Shown here: piece by piece, positions 39,005-50,595 of the stretch | Layout of the letters: every line of letters starts with the position of its first letter | Position numbering within the stretch: position 1 is the first letter of the stretch | Source of the DNA: an uncultured Thalassolituus sp. | GTDB taxonomy: Bacteria > Pseudomonadota > Gammaproteobacteria > Pseudomonadales > Oceanobacteraceae | Direction: 5' to 3' | NCBI GenBank assembly: GCA_913061435.1 | Contig: CAJXUK010000013.1 | Coordinates: 1 to 64,000, forward strand | DNA length: 64,000 bases | Notes under the pieces: model-generated | Database searches by the model: none | What the model saw: the letters and a program-made list of their open reading frames with translations, nothing else | What the model was told of the DNA's origin: nothing | Position numbers and translations under genes: made by a program

Positions 39005-40816
39005 ATGATGTTGAATATTCTGTTTGCTATTAAAAAAACTCATTTAACAACCCTGTTTTGTTTACTGGCTTTATCAGCTTTTAGCCTTGCTGAGTTGCCC
39101 GCAAACCTAGATTGGCAAACCAATACTACAGCGCCAGAATGGTCTGCCGAAGAAGCTGCTAAGGGAGGAATGATTCGGTTAAGCATTCCTAGCTTTCCAC
39201 CTACATTAAGAACGGTTGGCCCCGACGCTAACAATGCGTTTCGCAGTTTCTTACTCGACAACCAAATGCCATTGGTTGCCATGCACCCCAATACGGGCGA
39301 GGTTATTCCGATGCTAGCCAGTCATTGGGCCTATGATGCCGATGGCAAAACTGTTCATTACCGCTTGAAAAAAAATGCCCGCTGGTCTGACGGTAAAGCC
39401 GTTACTGCCGATGATTTTTTATTTGCTTTAGAGTTTAATCGTTCGCAACATATTGTCGCTCCTTGGTATAACAAACACTACCAAGAAGAAATCACTGATA
39501 TTGTAAAGCATAATGACCACACTTTTTCGATCAAAGGGGCGCGTAAAAAACCACAAAAAGATTTGCATTATTATTATTCGATTCAGCCACGCGCTAAACA
39601 CTTTCATCAATTAAATCCCGATTGGGTACGCCGCTATAACTGGAAAGTTGAACCGAATACGGGCCCTTATCAAATCGATAAAATTCGTAAAGGAAAAAGC
39701 ATTGCATTTGTGCGTAAAGCAAATTGGTGGGCGGCCAATGATCGCTATTTACGCAACCGTTTTAACGTTGACCAAGTATTGGTAAAGGTAGTTCGCGACC
39801 CTAATACGGCTTTTAAATACTTTGAACGGGGTGAATTAGATGTACAAAATTTAACGCTACCCAAGTTATGGCATGAAAAGTCAAACAGCCCTATATTTAA
39901 TAAAGGATTTATTCATAAATTAGCGTTTTATAATCAAACCGAACAAAGCAGCTCTGGTTTATTTTTAAATTTAGAAAATCCATTATTGCAAGATTTACGC
40001 GTGCGCCAAGCCATTGCTCACGGATTGAATTTTAACAAAATTATTTCACAGTTATTACGCAATGATTATCAACGTTTACCTACTTTCCATAGTGGTTATG
40101 GTGACTACACCAATAACAACATCACCCCACCATCATTTGATCTAGATAAGGTTAGTCGTTTACTCGAAGATGCTGGCTGGCAAAATAAAGATAGCCTGGG
40201 CATTCGCATTAAAGACAATTCACGCTTATCGTTTTCGATTTCTTACGGCAATAAATTACATGAATCGCAAGTCATTGTTTTAGCAGAAGAAGCTAAAAAA
40301 GCCGGTATAGAATTAAAACCCATGTATCTAGAATCAACCTCATTTTATAAAAATGTCATTGAAAAAAAGCATGATATTGCTTGGTTGAGTTGGAGCACGG
40401 GTTTTCGCCCCGTCTACTGGCAACACTTTCATTCTGACAATGCTTTTAAAGCGCAAACTAATAACATTACAAATTTAGCAAATGCAGAAATTGATGCAAA
40501 AATTGTTGCTTATAGAGAATCCACCAACGAATCACAGCGCATTCGCTTAGCTCATGAGATAGAACAACTCATCGCGGATGAGGTTGTATTTATTCCTTCT
40601 ACTATGGTGCCTTTTACCCGCGCAGGTTTTTGGCGCTGGTTAAAATTACCCACCCATGTGGGCACACGCGCCAGCAAAAGTTTATTTGACCCATTTAATG
40701 CTGTAACCGGCGGTTTATTTTGGATTGATGGCAAAATTAAACTCGACACCTTATCAGCCAAACGTAGTGGTGACGGTTTTCCACCCAACACAATGATTAA
40801 TACGGATTATAAATAA
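39005..40816 (+). CDS. yejA: Extracellular solute-binding protein YejA
   Basis: A 603-residue SBP_bac_5 peptide-binding protein. The signal peptide LTTLFCLLALSAFSLA is followed by mature protein. LKKNARWSDGKAVTADDFLFALE and PNTGPYQIDKIRKGKSIAFVRKANWW are typical family segments. It delivers peptides to YejBE in the periplasm. It starts 2 bp after yejE, confirming the operon. No lipobox is evident, so it is probably soluble. Confidence 0.93.
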   Translation: MMLNILFAIKKTHLTTLFCLLALSAFSLAELPANLDWQTNTTAPEWSAEEAAKGGMIRLSIPSFPPTLRTVGPDANNAFRSFLLDNQMPLVAMHPNTGEVIPMLASHWAYDADGKTVHYRLKKNARWSDGKAVTADDFLFALEFNRSQHIVAPWYNKHYQEEITDIVKHNDHTFSIKGARKKPQKDLHYYYSIQPRAKHFHQLNPDWVRRYNWKVEPNTGPYQIDKIRKGKSIAFVRKANWWAANDRYLRNRFNVDQVLVKVVRDPNTAFKYFERGELDVQNLTLPKLWHEKSNSPIFNKGFIHKLAFYNQTEQSSSGLFLNLENPLLQDLRVRQAIAHGLNFNKIISQLLRNDYQRLPTFHSGYGDYTNNNITPPSFDLDKVSRLLEDAGWQNKDSLGIRIKDNSRLSFSISYGNKLHESQVIVLAEEAKKAGIELKPMYLESTSFYKNVIEKKHDIAWLSWSTGFRPVYWQHFHSDNAFKAQTNNITNLANAEIDAKIVAYRESTNESQRIRLAHEIEQLIADEVVFIPSTMVPFTRAGFWRWLKLPTHVGTRASKSLFDPFNAVTGGLFWIDGKIKLDTLSAKRSGDGFPPNTMINTDYK

Positions 40817-40821
40817 CGTTT

Positions 40822-42624
40822 ATGCAGCATCGCTCAGAGTTGTTATTACAGGTTATTGATCTCACGATTGCATTAAAACGAGGTAATGATTGGCTGACCT
40901 TAGTTAAGGGGATTAATTTTGATGTTCGCCATGGAGAAGCATTAGGGATTGTCGGTGAATCGGGTTGTGGTAAAAGCCTAACTGTTCAAGCCATTATGCG
41001 TTTATTACCTCAGCCGGATATTAAAGTTATTAATGGACAAATTCTGTTTAATGGCCGAGATATATTGCTGTTAAATAAGCAAGATCTTAATGCAATTCGT
41101 GGCGCTAAAATTGCTATGATTTTTCAAGAGCCTATGACAGCGCTCAACCCTGTGTACAGCATTGGCAAACAAATAGCCGAACAAATATTGTTGCACCAAC
41201 CTCAGTTAACGCAGACCGAATTGCGTTTACGTTGTTTAGAGTTGTTAAACGATGTTGGCATTGAGTTAGCTGAACAGAGAATTGATAACTACCCACATCA
41301 GTTATCTGGCGGAATGCGTCAGCGAGCTATGATTGCCATGGCTTTATCGTGTAACCCAGAATTAATTATCGCCGATGAGCCTACTACAGCATTAGATGTA
41401 ACGATTCAGGCTCAAATTTTAACCTTACTTGGCACTTTGCAAAAAAAATATAACACCAGTTTATTATTTATTAGTCATGATCTAGCGGTAATTGCGCAAG
41501 TATGTAAACGTGCACTGGTCATGTACGATGGCAAAATTGTTGAGCACGCTAACGTTAATGATTTATTTCGCCAGCCAAAGCATCCTTATACTCAGGCGTT
41601 GATTTTATGCAGCCCTTCTAAGAACCATCAAAGACGTTCTCTATTACCCAGCATTCCGCAAGCAGATACCTTAGAGTTAAGGCAACATGCAGAAACGGAT
41701 GAGCAACAGATGCAGCGTTTCTCAAAAGTTCTGGTTGATTTTAAGAATCAACGCAGCCCAAAAAGTGAAGCAAGCGAGAGTCAACAATCACCCCAGCAAA
41801 ACAATCCGAATGATGAAATTGAGCACTCAAAATATTTACTCTTGGTGAATCAAGTGAGTAAGTATTTTGAATTAACGTCCTCAATTTTTTCGTTTCGAAA
41901 AAAAGATTTTAAAGCCGTTGACCAAATAAGTTTACGTCTTGAATCGGGAAAAACATTAGGCATTGTTGGTACCTCTGGTAGTGGTAAAACAACGCTAGCA
42001 AAAATGCTTGCCGGTTTGTTACCCATTGACGAAGGCGAGATTTTATTCAAACAACAGCCACTGAATAAAAATCGCTTACGGTTATCCCGTGATATTCAAT
42101 ATATTTTTCAAGACCCGCAAGAATCACTCAATAGTCGCCATACCGTTGAATCTTTATTAATTGAACCGCTTATTATTCATAAACAAGGCTCCAAGCAACA
42201 ACAAGTAGCAAGAGCTTTAGCAGTATTAAAACTGGTGGGTTTACCCGAAACAGCTTTGCAGCGCTACCCGCATGAATTCTCTGGCGGCCAAAAACAACGT
42301 ATTGGCATTGCTAGAGCACTCATGCTAGAACCTAAATTACTCATCTGTGATGAACCTGTTTCGGCACTTGATGTTTCTGTGCAAGCACAGATTTTGAACT
42401 TACTGGTTGAGCTGCAAAATACTTTGCAGCTATCTATTATTTTTATTACTCACGATTTAGCGGTCGTTAGACACATTGCCGATGATATTGCAGTGATGCA
42501 TAAAGGAAAAATTGTTGAGTTTGGCGATGCCTTGCAAGTTTGTGACTTTCCACAAAAGAAATATACGCAACAGTTAATTGCCTCAACACCTACTTGGCCA
42601 ATGACTCAGAACGGGTTAGCCTAG
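40822..42624 (+). CDS. yejF: ABC transporter ATPase YejF (two fused nucleotide-binding domains)
   Basis: The 600-residue protein holds two complete ABC domains. The first has Walker A GESGCGKS, signature LSGGMRQR and Walker B LIIADEP; the second has GTSGSGKT, FSGGQKQR and LLICDEP. The linker between them (about residues 290-335) is Gln/Ser-rich. One polypeptide therefore powers the YejBE permease pair. It starts 5 bp after yejA and is the last gene of the unit; fabI follows with its own ribosome site. Confidence 0.94.
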   Translation: MQHRSELLLQVIDLTIALKRGNDWLTLVKGINFDVRHGEALGIVGESGCGKSLTVQAIMRLLPQPDIKVINGQILFNGRDILLLNKQDLNAIRGAKIAMIFQEPMTALNPVYSIGKQIAEQILLHQPQLTQTELRLRCLELLNDVGIELAEQRIDNYPHQLSGGMRQRAMIAMALSCNPELIIADEPTTALDVTIQAQILTLLGTLQKKYNTSLLFISHDLAVIAQVCKRALVMYDGKIVEHANVNDLFRQPKHPYTQALILCSPSKNHQRRSLLPSIPQADTLELRQHAETDEQQMQRFSKVLVDFKNQRSPKSEASESQQSPQQNNPNDEIEHSKYLLLVNQVSKYFELTSSIFSFRKKDFKAVDQISLRLESGKTLGIVGTSGSGKTTLAKMLAGLLPIDEGEILFKQQPLNKNRLRLSRDIQYIFQDPQESLNSRHTVESLLIEPLIIHKQGSKQQQVARALAVLKLVGLPETALQRYPHEFSGGQKQRIGIARALMLEPKLLICDEPVSALDVSVQAQILNLLVELQNTLQLSIIFITHDLAVVRHIADDIAVMHKGKIVEFGDALQVCDFPQKKYTQQLIASTPTWPMTQNGLA

Positions 42625-42702
42625 AGAATATTAATTTTTATAAATGACATTATTAAGCAATGTTTCAGTAACCATGCGTTGCTAATATCTAAGGAATTGA
42701 AA

Positions 42703-43503
42703 ATGGGTTTATTAAGTGGAAAAAAAGTATTAATTGTTGGTGTAGCCAGCAAACTCTCTATTGCCTCTGGCATTGCGGAGGCTTTTTACCAGCAAGGCGC
42801 TGAGCTTGCTTTTACTTACCAAGGCGAAAAGCTTAAAGAACGTGTTGAAAAAATGGCCGCTAAATGGGGATCTGACATTGTACTGCCCTGTGATGTTGCC
42901 AGTGATGAAGAAATTGCCCATGTATTTTCAGAACTAGGCAAGCAATGGGATGGGTTGGATATTTTAGTTCATTCAGTGGGCTTTGCTCCAAGCCATGAAC
43001 TGGACGGTGATTATCTAGAGTCGACTACGCGCGAAGGATTTACCATTGCTCACGACATTAGCGCCTACAGTTTTGTCGCCTTGGCTAAAGCCGCGCGCCC
43101 AATGCTGCAAGGTAGAAATGGTAGCCTCTTAACGCTTACCTATCACGGTTCGCAACAAACACTGCCTAATTACAATGTTATGGGCCTTGCCAAAGCAAGC
43201 CTAGAGGCCTCTGTTCGTTATTTAGCAGGGAGCCTAGGACCTGAGGGCATTCGTGTTAATGCGATCTCTGCTGGACCGATACGCACCTTGGCAGCGTCTG
43301 GTATAAAAAGTTTTCGTAAGATGTTGAAGCGTAATGCAGATCGTTCGCCACTCAAGCGTAATGTCACCATTGATGAAGTTGGCAACAGCGCAATGTTTTT
43401 ATGCTCTGATTTAGCTTCGGGTATAACCGCGCAAACAATTTATGTAGATGCTGGTTTCAACAGCTGCGCTATGAGTCTTGAAGAGATGGAAGATAAAGAG
43501 TAA
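42703..43503 (+). CDS. fabI: Enoyl-ACP reductase (NADH), FabI type
   Basis: FabI carries out the last reduction of each fatty-acid elongation cycle and is the triclosan target. The N-terminus [25 protein letters not shown] is the usual nucleotide-binding start, with [10 protein letters not shown] and the catalytic [19 protein letters not shown] (Tyr-x6-Lys). A longer frame begins at 42679, but ATG 42703 has AAGGA upstream and gives 266 residues against 262 in E. coli. It has its own terminator. Confidence 0.96.
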   Translation: MGLLSGKKVLIVGVASKLSIASGIAEAFYQQGAELAFTYQGEKLKERVEKMAAKWGSDIVLPCDVASDEEIAHVFSELGKQWDGLDILVHSVGFAPSHELDGDYLESTTREGFTIAHDISAYSFVALAKAARPMLQGRNGSLLTLTYHGSQQTLPNYNVMGLAKASLEASVRYLAGSLGPEGIRVNAISAGPIRTLAASGIKSFRKMLKRNADRSPLKRNVTIDEVGNSAMFLCSDLASGITAQTIYVDAGFNSCAMSLEEMEDKE

Positions 43504-43553
43504 CAATTAAATATATGGCAACAAAGACATATTAAACGATACATAAAATACAT

Positions 43554-43590
43554 AAAAAAAGGGGCTTAATAATAAAGCCCCTTTTTTATT
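43554..43590. terminator. Terminator between fabI and ppiD
   Basis: GGGGCTT / AAGCCCC (43561-43567 with 43575-43581) is flanked by A7 and T6, in the convergent gap between fabI and ppiD, and can act in both directions. Confidence 0.9.
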
Positions 43591-43638
43591 GGTGTTCTCT
43601 TTTACGAGCAGAACTAATTGTTATCTATCGAGATAAAA

Positions 43639-45489
43639 TTAGTTACGCTCAATATCAGAGCTCGATTTGGCCCACTCACGATACACGTAAAAGCTTTCAT
43701 TAGCTTTAGCTTGGCTAATCGCCAACATATCTTGAGCAGAAGCTTCGACTTCAACCTGACTAACCGCTTTCAAGCGAGCAACTGCACGACCAGAAGCGAC
43801 TGTCGCCATAGTTAACTCACCCGCTTTCTTTGGTAAGGTAAATACAGCTGTGTTTAATTCAGCGGGAGCACCTGCTGCATCAGAAAAAGTCGCAGCATTC
43901 ACTTCAACCCAATTAACGTTGGCTGCATCTGTTGCAATATTCGCAATTAAAGACTCAGCCTTTTCAGTAGCAAGTTGATTTGCCTTTTCAGTGAGTAACA
44001 AGCTTTCTATTTGAGCTTTAACTTGGGCCAAAGGTTTAACCTCAGGCTCTACTAGCTTGCTTAACCCAATCACAACTACCTGGTCAGCAGATATCTCAAT
44101 AATATCACTAAGCTCGCGATCAGCTGATACTTTTTCATCAAACGCAGCGGTACGAACAGCAGGGTTAATAGCAATGCCTTTACCCTCGCTGCGACTGAAT
44201 AAACCGGTGTTTTGAGCCTTTAAACCCAAACGACTGTTGTTAGCAACAAGGTTTTCAATGGTGTCATTCTCAAATGCAGCAGCCGCTAATGCTTCTGTTT
44301 GCTCAGCAAATAATTCTGTTAGTTGAGAGGCCTTAATTTCGGTAATGATATCCGCTTCTTTTTCAGCTCGCGATAACACAGCAGGCTTACGAATCGCGTC
44401 TAGCTTAATGACGTGATAACCAAACTCAGTTTGAACGGCTGAAGAAATTTCGCCTTCTTTCATCACAAATAGGGCATCGTCAAATTCCGCGATAAAACCG
44501 CCACGAGTATTAAAACCTAAATCACCACCCAAGTTTTTTGAACCAATGTCATCTGAATATTCTTTAGCCAAGGCTGCAAAATCTTCACCCGCTCTAGCTT
44601 TTTCAGACAGTTGTTGCGCTAATGCTTCAGCGGCATCTTCATTACGTTCGTCTGTAATTTCAATTAAGATGTGGCTTGATTTACGCTCTTCAGTTTCATT
44701 AATTTGATCTAAGTATTCTTGATAGAAAAAATCAATCTCTTCTTCATCAACATCAATATCGGCACGCAGATCCGCTTTATTTAACACCACATAATCCACC
44801 GCTACTTGCTGCTGTGTTTGGAAGCGGTCTTTATTAGCATCGTAGTAGTTATTAATTTGCTCGTCACTTATTTCAATATCACTTTTCAACTCTGTGGCAT
44901 TAAAAACAACATATTCATAATCACGTTGCTCACTGCTTAACGCCAGTTGACGCTCAATTTCAAAAGGTAACGCGGTATCAGTTAAACCTGTACCTAATTG
45001 CAATTGAGTAACCAATGATTGCTCTTCTAACACGGCACGGTAGGCCAAAGGCGTTAATGCACTGCGACGAAGAATCATTTTAAAACGATCACTTGAAAAT
45101 TGGCCGTCTTGTTGAAATTCAGGTGCTGCTAAAATGGCTTGATCGATTGACTGAGTCGATACATAGGCACCTAATTCACGAGCCTGAGTCACTGCAACTT
45201 TTTGTTCAATTAATTGTTCAACAGCCGACTGACGTAAAAAACCATCATTAAATAGGCTTTCGTCATAGCTATCGCCGAACTGCTGGCGGAAACGATTTTT
45301 TTGCATTTCTACCAAACGTAAAATTTCCATTTCTTCAATATCGACACCATTAACGGTAACAGGAGCAGGCTCACTGTTTCCTAAAGCGACAATCGATTCG
45401 ATACCAAATAATGCAAAGGTAACAATGATAAAACCAACAATGATTTTTGCGATAGTTCCTTGTGAATTATCGCGAATATTCTGCAACAT
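43639..45489 (-). CDS. ppiD: Periplasmic folding chaperone / peptidyl-prolyl isomerase PpiD
   Basis: A 616-residue protein with one N-terminal membrane helix (IVGFIIVTFALFGIESIVAL, residues 16-35), a SurA-like N-terminal chaperone region, and a parvulin domain near 265-360 (SSHILIEI, GEDFAALAKEYSDD, GGDLGFNTRGG, FGYHVIKLDAI). It assists folding of proteins leaving the Sec translocon. Its place after hupB is widely conserved, though a terminator here separates the two. Confidence 0.94.
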   Translation of the reverse strand: MLQNIRDNSQGTIAKIIVGFIIVTFALFGIESIVALGNSEPAPVTVNGVDIEEMEILRLVEMQKNRFRQQFGDSYDESLFNDGFLRQSAVEQLIEQKVAVTQARELGAYVSTQSIDQAILAAPEFQQDGQFSSDRFKMILRRSALTPLAYRAVLEEQSLVTQLQLGTGLTDTALPFEIERQLALSSEQRDYEYVVFNATELKSDIEISDEQINNYYDANKDRFQTQQQVAVDYVVLNKADLRADIDVDEEEIDFFYQEYLDQINETEERKSSHILIEITDERNEDAAEALAQQLSEKARAGEDFAALAKEYSDDIGSKNLGGDLGFNTRGGFIAEFDDALFVMKEGEISSAVQTEFGYHVIKLDAIRKPAVLSRAEKEADIITEIKASQLTELFAEQTEALAAAAFENDTIENLVANNSRLGLKAQNTGLFSRSEGKGIAINPAVRTAAFDEKVSADRELSDIIEISADQVVVIGLSKLVEPEVKPLAQVKAQIESLLLTEKANQLATEKAESLIANIATDAANVNWVEVNAATFSDAAGAPAELNTAVFTLPKKAGELTMATVASGRAVARLKAVSQVEVEASAQDMLAISQAKANESFYVYREWAKSSSDIERN

Positions 45490-45521
45490 GAGATCTCCAA
45501 ATCTTTCTTTTCAGCAGCGGC

Positions 45522-45550
45522 AAAAAAAAACGCATCCGTTGGATGCGTTT
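45522..45550 (-). terminator. Terminator of hupB
   Basis: On the minus strand AACGCATCC-AAC-GGATGCGTT is followed by a T-run, 20 bp after the hupB stop and 33 bp before the ppiD start. It isolates the highly expressed HU gene from ppiD. Confidence 0.9.
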
Positions 45551-45569
45551 ATTTACGGACTTAACTGAT

Positions 45570-45842
45570 TTAGTTAACCGCATCTTTTAAAGCTTTACCT
45601 GGCTTAAAGCTTGGTACTTTAGCCGCTTTAATTTGAATCGGCTCACCCGTTTGAGGGTTACGGCCAGTACGAGCAGCACGTTCTTTAACTAAGAATGTAC
45701 CAAAACCTACCAATGCAACTTGATCACCTTCTTTCAAAGCGCCACCAATGCTTTCGATCATTGCATCCAATGCACGACCTGCTACTGCTTTTGGAATGTC
45801 CGCTTGTGCAGCGATAGAATCTACTAATTCTGATTTGTTCAC
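45570..45842 (-). CDS. hupB: DNA-binding protein HU, beta type
   Basis: A 90-residue HU/IHF-family protein with all landmarks: [44 protein letters not shown] (the DNA-contacting arm, with Arg-Asn-Pro) and [17 protein letters not shown] bends and compacts DNA. The lon-hupB-ppiD order identifies it as the HU-beta copy. It starts 122 bp after lon, which leaves room for its own promoter. Confidence 0.96.
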   Translation of the reverse strand: MNKSELVDSIAAQADIPKAVAGRALDAMIESIGGALKEGDQVALVGFGTFLVKERAARTGRNPQTGEPIQIKAAKVPSFKPGKALKDAVN

Positions 45843-45964
45843 ACTAAATCCCCTTTTTTTATTTATATGCGCTTAAAATTTTCTGCATTTTGCGAGTTAG
45901 CTCGCAACGTAATATTTAATCAGCAAAGATTTATACCAACCCAACCCGCACTCGTCAAGCAACC

Positions 45965-48355
45965 TTAGTGGGTGCTGGGTCTACTTTTGCCATCTTTCTT
46001 GATTTGAGGCTCTTCTTTGCTCACTATTTCACCAACTAAGGGTTCAGGCTTGCTTTCTAAGGCCACATCTAAAACTTCGTCAATCCATTCAACTGGAATA
46101 ATTTCTAAGTTTTCTTTTATGTTTTCTGGTATTTCACGTAAATCTTTTTCATTTTCTTTCGGAATGATAACCGTGCGTATTCCACCTCGATGAGCAGCTA
46201 ATAACTTCTCTTTTAAGCCACCAATCGCCAATACTTTACCGCGCAATGTAATTTCACCGGTCATGGCAACATCAGCACGCACAGGAATACCCGTCATAAC
46301 TGACACAAGAGCCGTTGCCATACCCACACCAGCGCTTGGGCCATCTTTTGGAGTTGCGCCTTCTGGAACATGGATATGCAAATCGTGTTTTTCGATAAAA
46401 TCGTCAGCCACACCAAAACCTTGCGCACGACTTCGAACCACGGTTAACGCTGCCTGAATAGATTCTTGCATCACGTCACCCAGAGAGCCGGTTTTAGTAA
46501 TACGGCCCTTACCTGAAGTTACAGCGGCTTCTAAAGTGAGCAACTCACCCCCTACCGACGTCCAAGCCAAACCGGTCACTTGACCAATTTGATTATCAAC
46601 ACCCGCAAGGCCAAAGCTGTATTTGTGTACACCCAAATACTCTTCCAAAAGGTCTTCGGTTATTTCAATGTTGCTTGATTTAGTCGCTAGCATGTTAGCT
46701 TTTACCACGCGACGACACAATTTAGCCAATTCACGCTCTAAAGAACGCACACCGGCTTCTCGGGTGTAATAGCGAATCACATCGCGAATACGATCGTCTG
46801 CAACGGTAATTTCTTCTGGTTTTAAACCATTCACTTTAATTTGCTTAGGCAGTAAATAACGTATGGCAATATTAAGTTTTTCATCTTCGGTATAACCCGG
46901 AATACGAATAACTTCCATACGATCTAATAACGGGCCAGGTATATTCATACTGTTGGAGGTACAGATAAACATGGTATCGGATAAATCGTAATCAACTTCT
47001 AAATAATGGTCGTTAAAACTGTCATTCTGCTCAGGATCCAAAACTTCTAGTAAAGCAGAAGCAGGATCGCCTCGCTGATCCATACCCATCTTATCGATTT
47101 CATCTAACAAGAATAAGGGATTTTTAACCCCTACTTTCGATATTTTTTGAATCAACTTGCCAGGCATAGAGCCAATATAGGTACGGCGGTGTCCGCGTAT
47201 TTCTGCTTCATCACGAACTCCGCCCAAAGCCATACGAATAAACTTACGGTTTGTTGCACGAGCAATTGACTGACCTAACGAGGTTTTACCAACACCCGGA
47301 GGCCCTACTAAGCACAAAATCGCCCCACGAACCTTTTTAACACGGTTCTGAACGGCCAAATATTCAAGCACGCGTTCTTTAACTTCTTCTAAGCCATAGT
47401 GCTCAGCATCTAAAATTTCTTTGGCTTTTTTAAGATCGTGACTAACGCGGCTGCGTTTTTTCCACGGAATCCCCACCATCCAATCAATGTATCCACGAAC
47501 AACAGAAGCTTCTGCTGACATTGGCGACATCATTTTTAATTTTTTCAGTTCGGCTTCTGTTTTCTCTTGGGCTTCTTTAGTCATACCCGAGTCAGTAATT
47601 TTTTGCTGCAGCTCTTCCATTTCATTTGGGGTATCTTCCATATCCCCAAGTTCTTTTTGAATGGCTTTCATTTGCTCATTCAAATAATACTCGCGCTGGC
47701 TTTTTTCCATTTGCTTTTTAACGCGGCCACGAATGCGCTTTTCGACTTTGAATAAATCGATTTCTGATTCCATAACACCCATTAAATGTTCAATACGATC
47801 AGTGACGTTGATCATTTCAAGAACAGACTGCTTTTCATCAAGCTTTAACGAAATATGTGCAGCAATGGTATCAGCTAAACGACAAGCGTCATCAATATCA
47901 GAGATGGTAGCCAGAACTTCACTGGGTACTTTTTTCGATAATTGTACATATTGTTCAAAGTGGCCATTTAGCGAACGTACTAGAACTTCATTCTCACGTT
48001 CAGAAGGCATAGGTTCATCTAGACTTTCAACTTCGCAGTTATAAAAATCATCAACATCGGTTAACGCCCCTAAACGAGCACGATACTCACCTTCTACCAA
48101 CACTTTAACCGTGCCGTCTGGCAATTTTAATAATTGTAAAATATTGGCAACCGTACCCACTTCGTGTAAACCGCTGGCATCAGGGTTGTCGTCACTGGCA
48201 TCTTTTTGCGCAACCAGCATTACGCGTTTTTCTTGCTCCATTGCTTCTTCTAGGGCGGCGATGGATTTGGCTCTTCCCACAAACAAAGGAATAACCATAT
48301 TTGGAAATACAACAACATCACGCAATGGTAATAACGGCAAGTAATCTTGACTCAT
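45965..48355 (-). CDS. lon: ATP-dependent protease Lon
   Basis: The 796-residue AAA+ protease degrades misfolded and regulatory proteins. The N-terminal substrate domain ([23 protein letters not shown]) precedes the AAA+ module (Walker [20 protein letters not shown]) and the Ser-Lys protease domain ([17 protein letters not shown] and [15 protein letters not shown]). The C-terminal Lys/Glu-rich tail extends about 12 residues past the E. coli protein. Transcription from clpX is largely stopped by a terminator before this gene. Confidence 0.97.
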   Translation of the reverse strand: MSQDYLPLLPLRDVVVFPNMVIPLFVGRAKSIAALEEAMEQEKRVMLVAQKDASDDNPDASGLHEVGTVANILQLLKLPDGTVKVLVEGEYRARLGALTDVDDFYNCEVESLDEPMPSERENEVLVRSLNGHFEQYVQLSKKVPSEVLATISDIDDACRLADTIAAHISLKLDEKQSVLEMINVTDRIEHLMGVMESEIDLFKVEKRIRGRVKKQMEKSQREYYLNEQMKAIQKELGDMEDTPNEMEELQQKITDSGMTKEAQEKTEAELKKLKMMSPMSAEASVVRGYIDWMVGIPWKKRSRVSHDLKKAKEILDAEHYGLEEVKERVLEYLAVQNRVKKVRGAILCLVGPPGVGKTSLGQSIARATNRKFIRMALGGVRDEAEIRGHRRTYIGSMPGKLIQKISKVGVKNPLFLLDEIDKMGMDQRGDPASALLEVLDPEQNDSFNDHYLEVDYDLSDTMFICTSNSMNIPGPLLDRMEVIRIPGYTEDEKLNIAIRYLLPKQIKVNGLKPEEITVADDRIRDVIRYYTREAGVRSLERELAKLCRRVVKANMLATKSSNIEITEDLLEEYLGVHKYSFGLAGVDNQIGQVTGLAWTSVGGELLTLEAAVTSGKGRITKTGSLGDVMQESIQAALTVVRSRAQGFGVADDFIEKHDLHIHVPEGATPKDGPSAGVGMATALVSVMTGIPVRADVAMTGEITLRGKVLAIGGLKEKLLAAHRGGIRTVIIPKENEKDLREIPENIKENLEIIPVEWIDEVLDVALESKPEPLVGEIVSKEEPQIKKDGKSRPSTH

Positions 48356-48473
48356 AAATAACCTTAATAACTTATTGGAACTGTTACATTCAATTCACTC
48401 TGGTTATAGAGTTGCGGCCATTGATTTAAAAAACAAGGATAAATATAGAAAAGAGGTTAAAAAGACAAAAAAA

Positions 48474-48504
48474 AGCCAAAAAAAAGGGCCTAAAGGCCCT
48501 TTTT
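48474..48504. terminator. Terminator between clpX and lon
   Basis: AAAAAGGGCC-TAAA-GGCCCTTTTT is a near-perfect dyad with a further A-rich tract on its left side. Read on the minus strand it is a standard terminator 30 bp after the clpX stop and 119 bp before lon. Confidence 0.9.
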
Positions 48505-48533
48505 CGAGTAAAAATGCACCTATTGATTAAATG

Positions 48534-49829
48534 TTAAGCATCATCAGGTACAACTTTATCAACTTTTTCTGCATCGCTGGATTCGTAAATAAACAACGGC
48601 TCAGACTCACCATTAATTACGCCTTCATCGATAACAACCTTGGTTACATTTTCTTCAGACGGTATTTTATACATACTGTTAAGTAGAATACCTTCTAATA
48701 TCGAACGCAAACCGCGGGCACCAATCTTGCGTTCCATTGCTTTAGTAGCAACGGCTTTTAATGCAGATTCGCGGAACTCAAGCTCAGCATCTTCCATTTC
48801 AAACAGCTTTTGATATTGCTTAACAAGCGAGTTTTTAGGCTCTGTTAAAATCTGTATCAATGCCGCTTCATCAAGTTCGTCGAGTGTAGCAATCACAGGC
48901 AGACGACCAATGAATTCTGGAATTAGGCCATATTTAACCAAATCACCCGGCTCAATAGTGCTTAATAGTTCACCGACCGACTTCTCTTCTTCTTTACCTT
49001 TGACAGTAGCAGAGAAACCAATACTGGTTTTTTCCGAACGATCTCGGATTAACTTATCTAAGCCAGCAAATGCACCACCACAAATAAACAACATATTAGA
49101 TGTGTCGACTTGAAGAAACTCTTGCTGAGGATGCTTACGACCACCCTGAGGAGGAACAGAAGCAACCGTGCCTTCGATTAATTTCAACAAGGCTTGCTGA
49201 ACACCCTCGCCAGAAACATCACGAGTGATTGATGGGTTGTCAGACTTACGAGAAATCTTGTCAATTTCATCAATGTAAACAATGCCACGCTGAGCTTTTT
49301 CTACATCGTAATCACATTTTTGTAACAACTTTTGAATAATGTTTTCTACGTCTTCACCCACATAACCTGCTTCGGTTAAAGTGGTTGCATCAGCAATGGT
49401 GAATGGCACGTTTAATAAACGCGCTAACGTTTCGGCCAATAACGTTTTACCGCTACCAGTAGGTCCGATTAAAAGAATATTACTCTTAGAAAGCTCAACC
49501 TCACCCTTACGCTCTCCAAACTGTAGGCGCTTGTAATGGTTATAAACGGCAACTGATAAAACAACTTTTGCCTGATCCTGGCCAATTACATACTCATCGA
49601 GTGTCGCTTTAATTTCTTTTGGCGTCGGCAAAGCATCCGAATCGCCTTTATTTTCGGCTTCTTGAACTTCTTCACGAATGATGTCATTGCATAAATCAAC
49701 ACATTCATCACAAATGAATACTGAAGGGCCTGCAATCAGTTTACGCACTTCATGCTGACTCTTGCCACAAAAGGAGCAATACAGCAGCTTGCCGTTATCT
49801 TCGCTTTTGCCTTTAGTGTCGTCGGTCAT
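48534..49829 (-). CDS. clpX: ATP-dependent Clp protease ATPase subunit ClpX
   Basis: The 431-residue unfoldase has the N-terminal zinc domain (CSFCGKS...CDECVDLC, residues 18-47), Walker A GPTGSGKT, Walker [10 protein letters not shown], the IGF-type loop region [13 protein letters not shown] that contacts ClpP, and the sensor segment [15 protein letters not shown]. It feeds substrates to ClpP, whose gene lies 39 bp upstream in the same direction. Confidence 0.97.
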   Translation of the reverse strand: MTDDTKGKSEDNGKLLYCSFCGKSQHEVRKLIAGPSVFICDECVDLCNDIIREEVQEAENKGDSDALPTPKEIKATLDEYVIGQDQAKVVLSVAVYNHYKRLQFGERKGEVELSKSNILLIGPTGSGKTLLAETLARLLNVPFTIADATTLTEAGYVGEDVENIIQKLLQKCDYDVEKAQRGIVYIDEIDKISRKSDNPSITRDVSGEGVQQALLKLIEGTVASVPPQGGRKHPQQEFLQVDTSNMLFICGGAFAGLDKLIRDRSEKTSIGFSATVKGKEEEKSVGELLSTIEPGDLVKYGLIPEFIGRLPVIATLDELDEAALIQILTEPKNSLVKQYQKLFEMEDAELEFRESALKAVATKAMERKIGARGLRSILEGILLNSMYKIPSEENVTKVVIDEGVINGESEPLFIYESSDAEKVDKVVPDDA

Positions 49830-49868
49830 TCGACTGCCTCATTAACTAACGTATGGTGCCGTAAGCTG

Positions 49869-50489
49869 TTAAGCGTTACGGTTCTCTAATACTTTGTCGA
49901 TCAAACCGTATTTCATTGCTTCGTCAGCACTCATAAAGTTATCACGCTCGGTATCTTGAGCAACTTGTTCAAATGTTTGACCAGAATGTTTAGCCATAAT
50001 TCGATTAAGTCGATCTTTTGTTTCTTGAATGTTATTCGCCTGAATCTGGATATCAGTCGCTTGACCTTGAGCACCGCCACTTGGCTGGTGAATCATCACG
50101 CGAGAATTAGGCAAACAAAAACGCTTACCTTCTGCTCCAGCATTCAATAAGAATGCACCCATACTGCAAGCCTGACCAATACACATGGTGCTTACATTAG
50201 GTTTGATAAACTGCATCGTATCGTAAATCGACATGCCCGCAGTGACTGAGCCACCAGGAGAGTTGATGTACAAGTGAATATCTTTATCTGGGTTTTCAGA
50301 TTCTAAAAACAACATCTGAGCAACCACTAAGTTGGCCATGTGATCTTCTACAGGGCCGACCAAAAAAATAACACGCTCTTTTAAAAGGCGTGAATAAATA
50401 TCGTATGAACGTTCACCGCGAGCGGTTTGTTCTACGACCATAGGCACTAGTGCGCCCATAATATCTTGACCATTATTCGAATCAAACAT
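49869..50489 (-). CDS. clpP: ATP-dependent Clp protease proteolytic subunit ClpP
   Basis: The 206-residue subunit has the catalytic Ser in [15 protein letters not shown] (about residue 109) and His in [10 protein letters not shown] (about 134), with Asp in the C-terminal half. The frame opens at 50522, but ATG 50489, with AGGGAG 11 bases upstream, gives a length like E. coli (207) and a short propeptide before ALVPMVVEQ. It forms the two-ring proteolytic chamber with ClpX. Note Cys where many ClpP have Ala just before the nucleophile. Confidence 0.96.
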   Translation of the reverse strand: MFDSNNGQDIMGALVPMVVEQTARGERSYDIYSRLLKERVIFLVGPVEDHMANLVVAQMLFLESENPDKDIHLYINSPGGSVTAGMSIYDTMQFIKPNVSTMCIGQACSMGAFLLNAGAEGKRFCLPNSRVMIHQPSGGAQGQATDIQIQANNIQETKDRLNRIMAKHSGQTFEQVAQDTERDNFMSADEAMKYGLIDKVLENRNA

Positions 50490-50595
50490 CGACTCAAGCA
50501 CTCCCTGACTCGTTATTATCAATAAAAACAGTTATACGCAATATAACTGCTTTTAGTTTAGTCGGTTACTAACAAGTATCCGTTACGCGATGAAA

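Noticed and set aside
43618-43815. 65-codon plus-strand frame after fabI
   Set aside because: It is antisense to the end of ppiD and carries no features.
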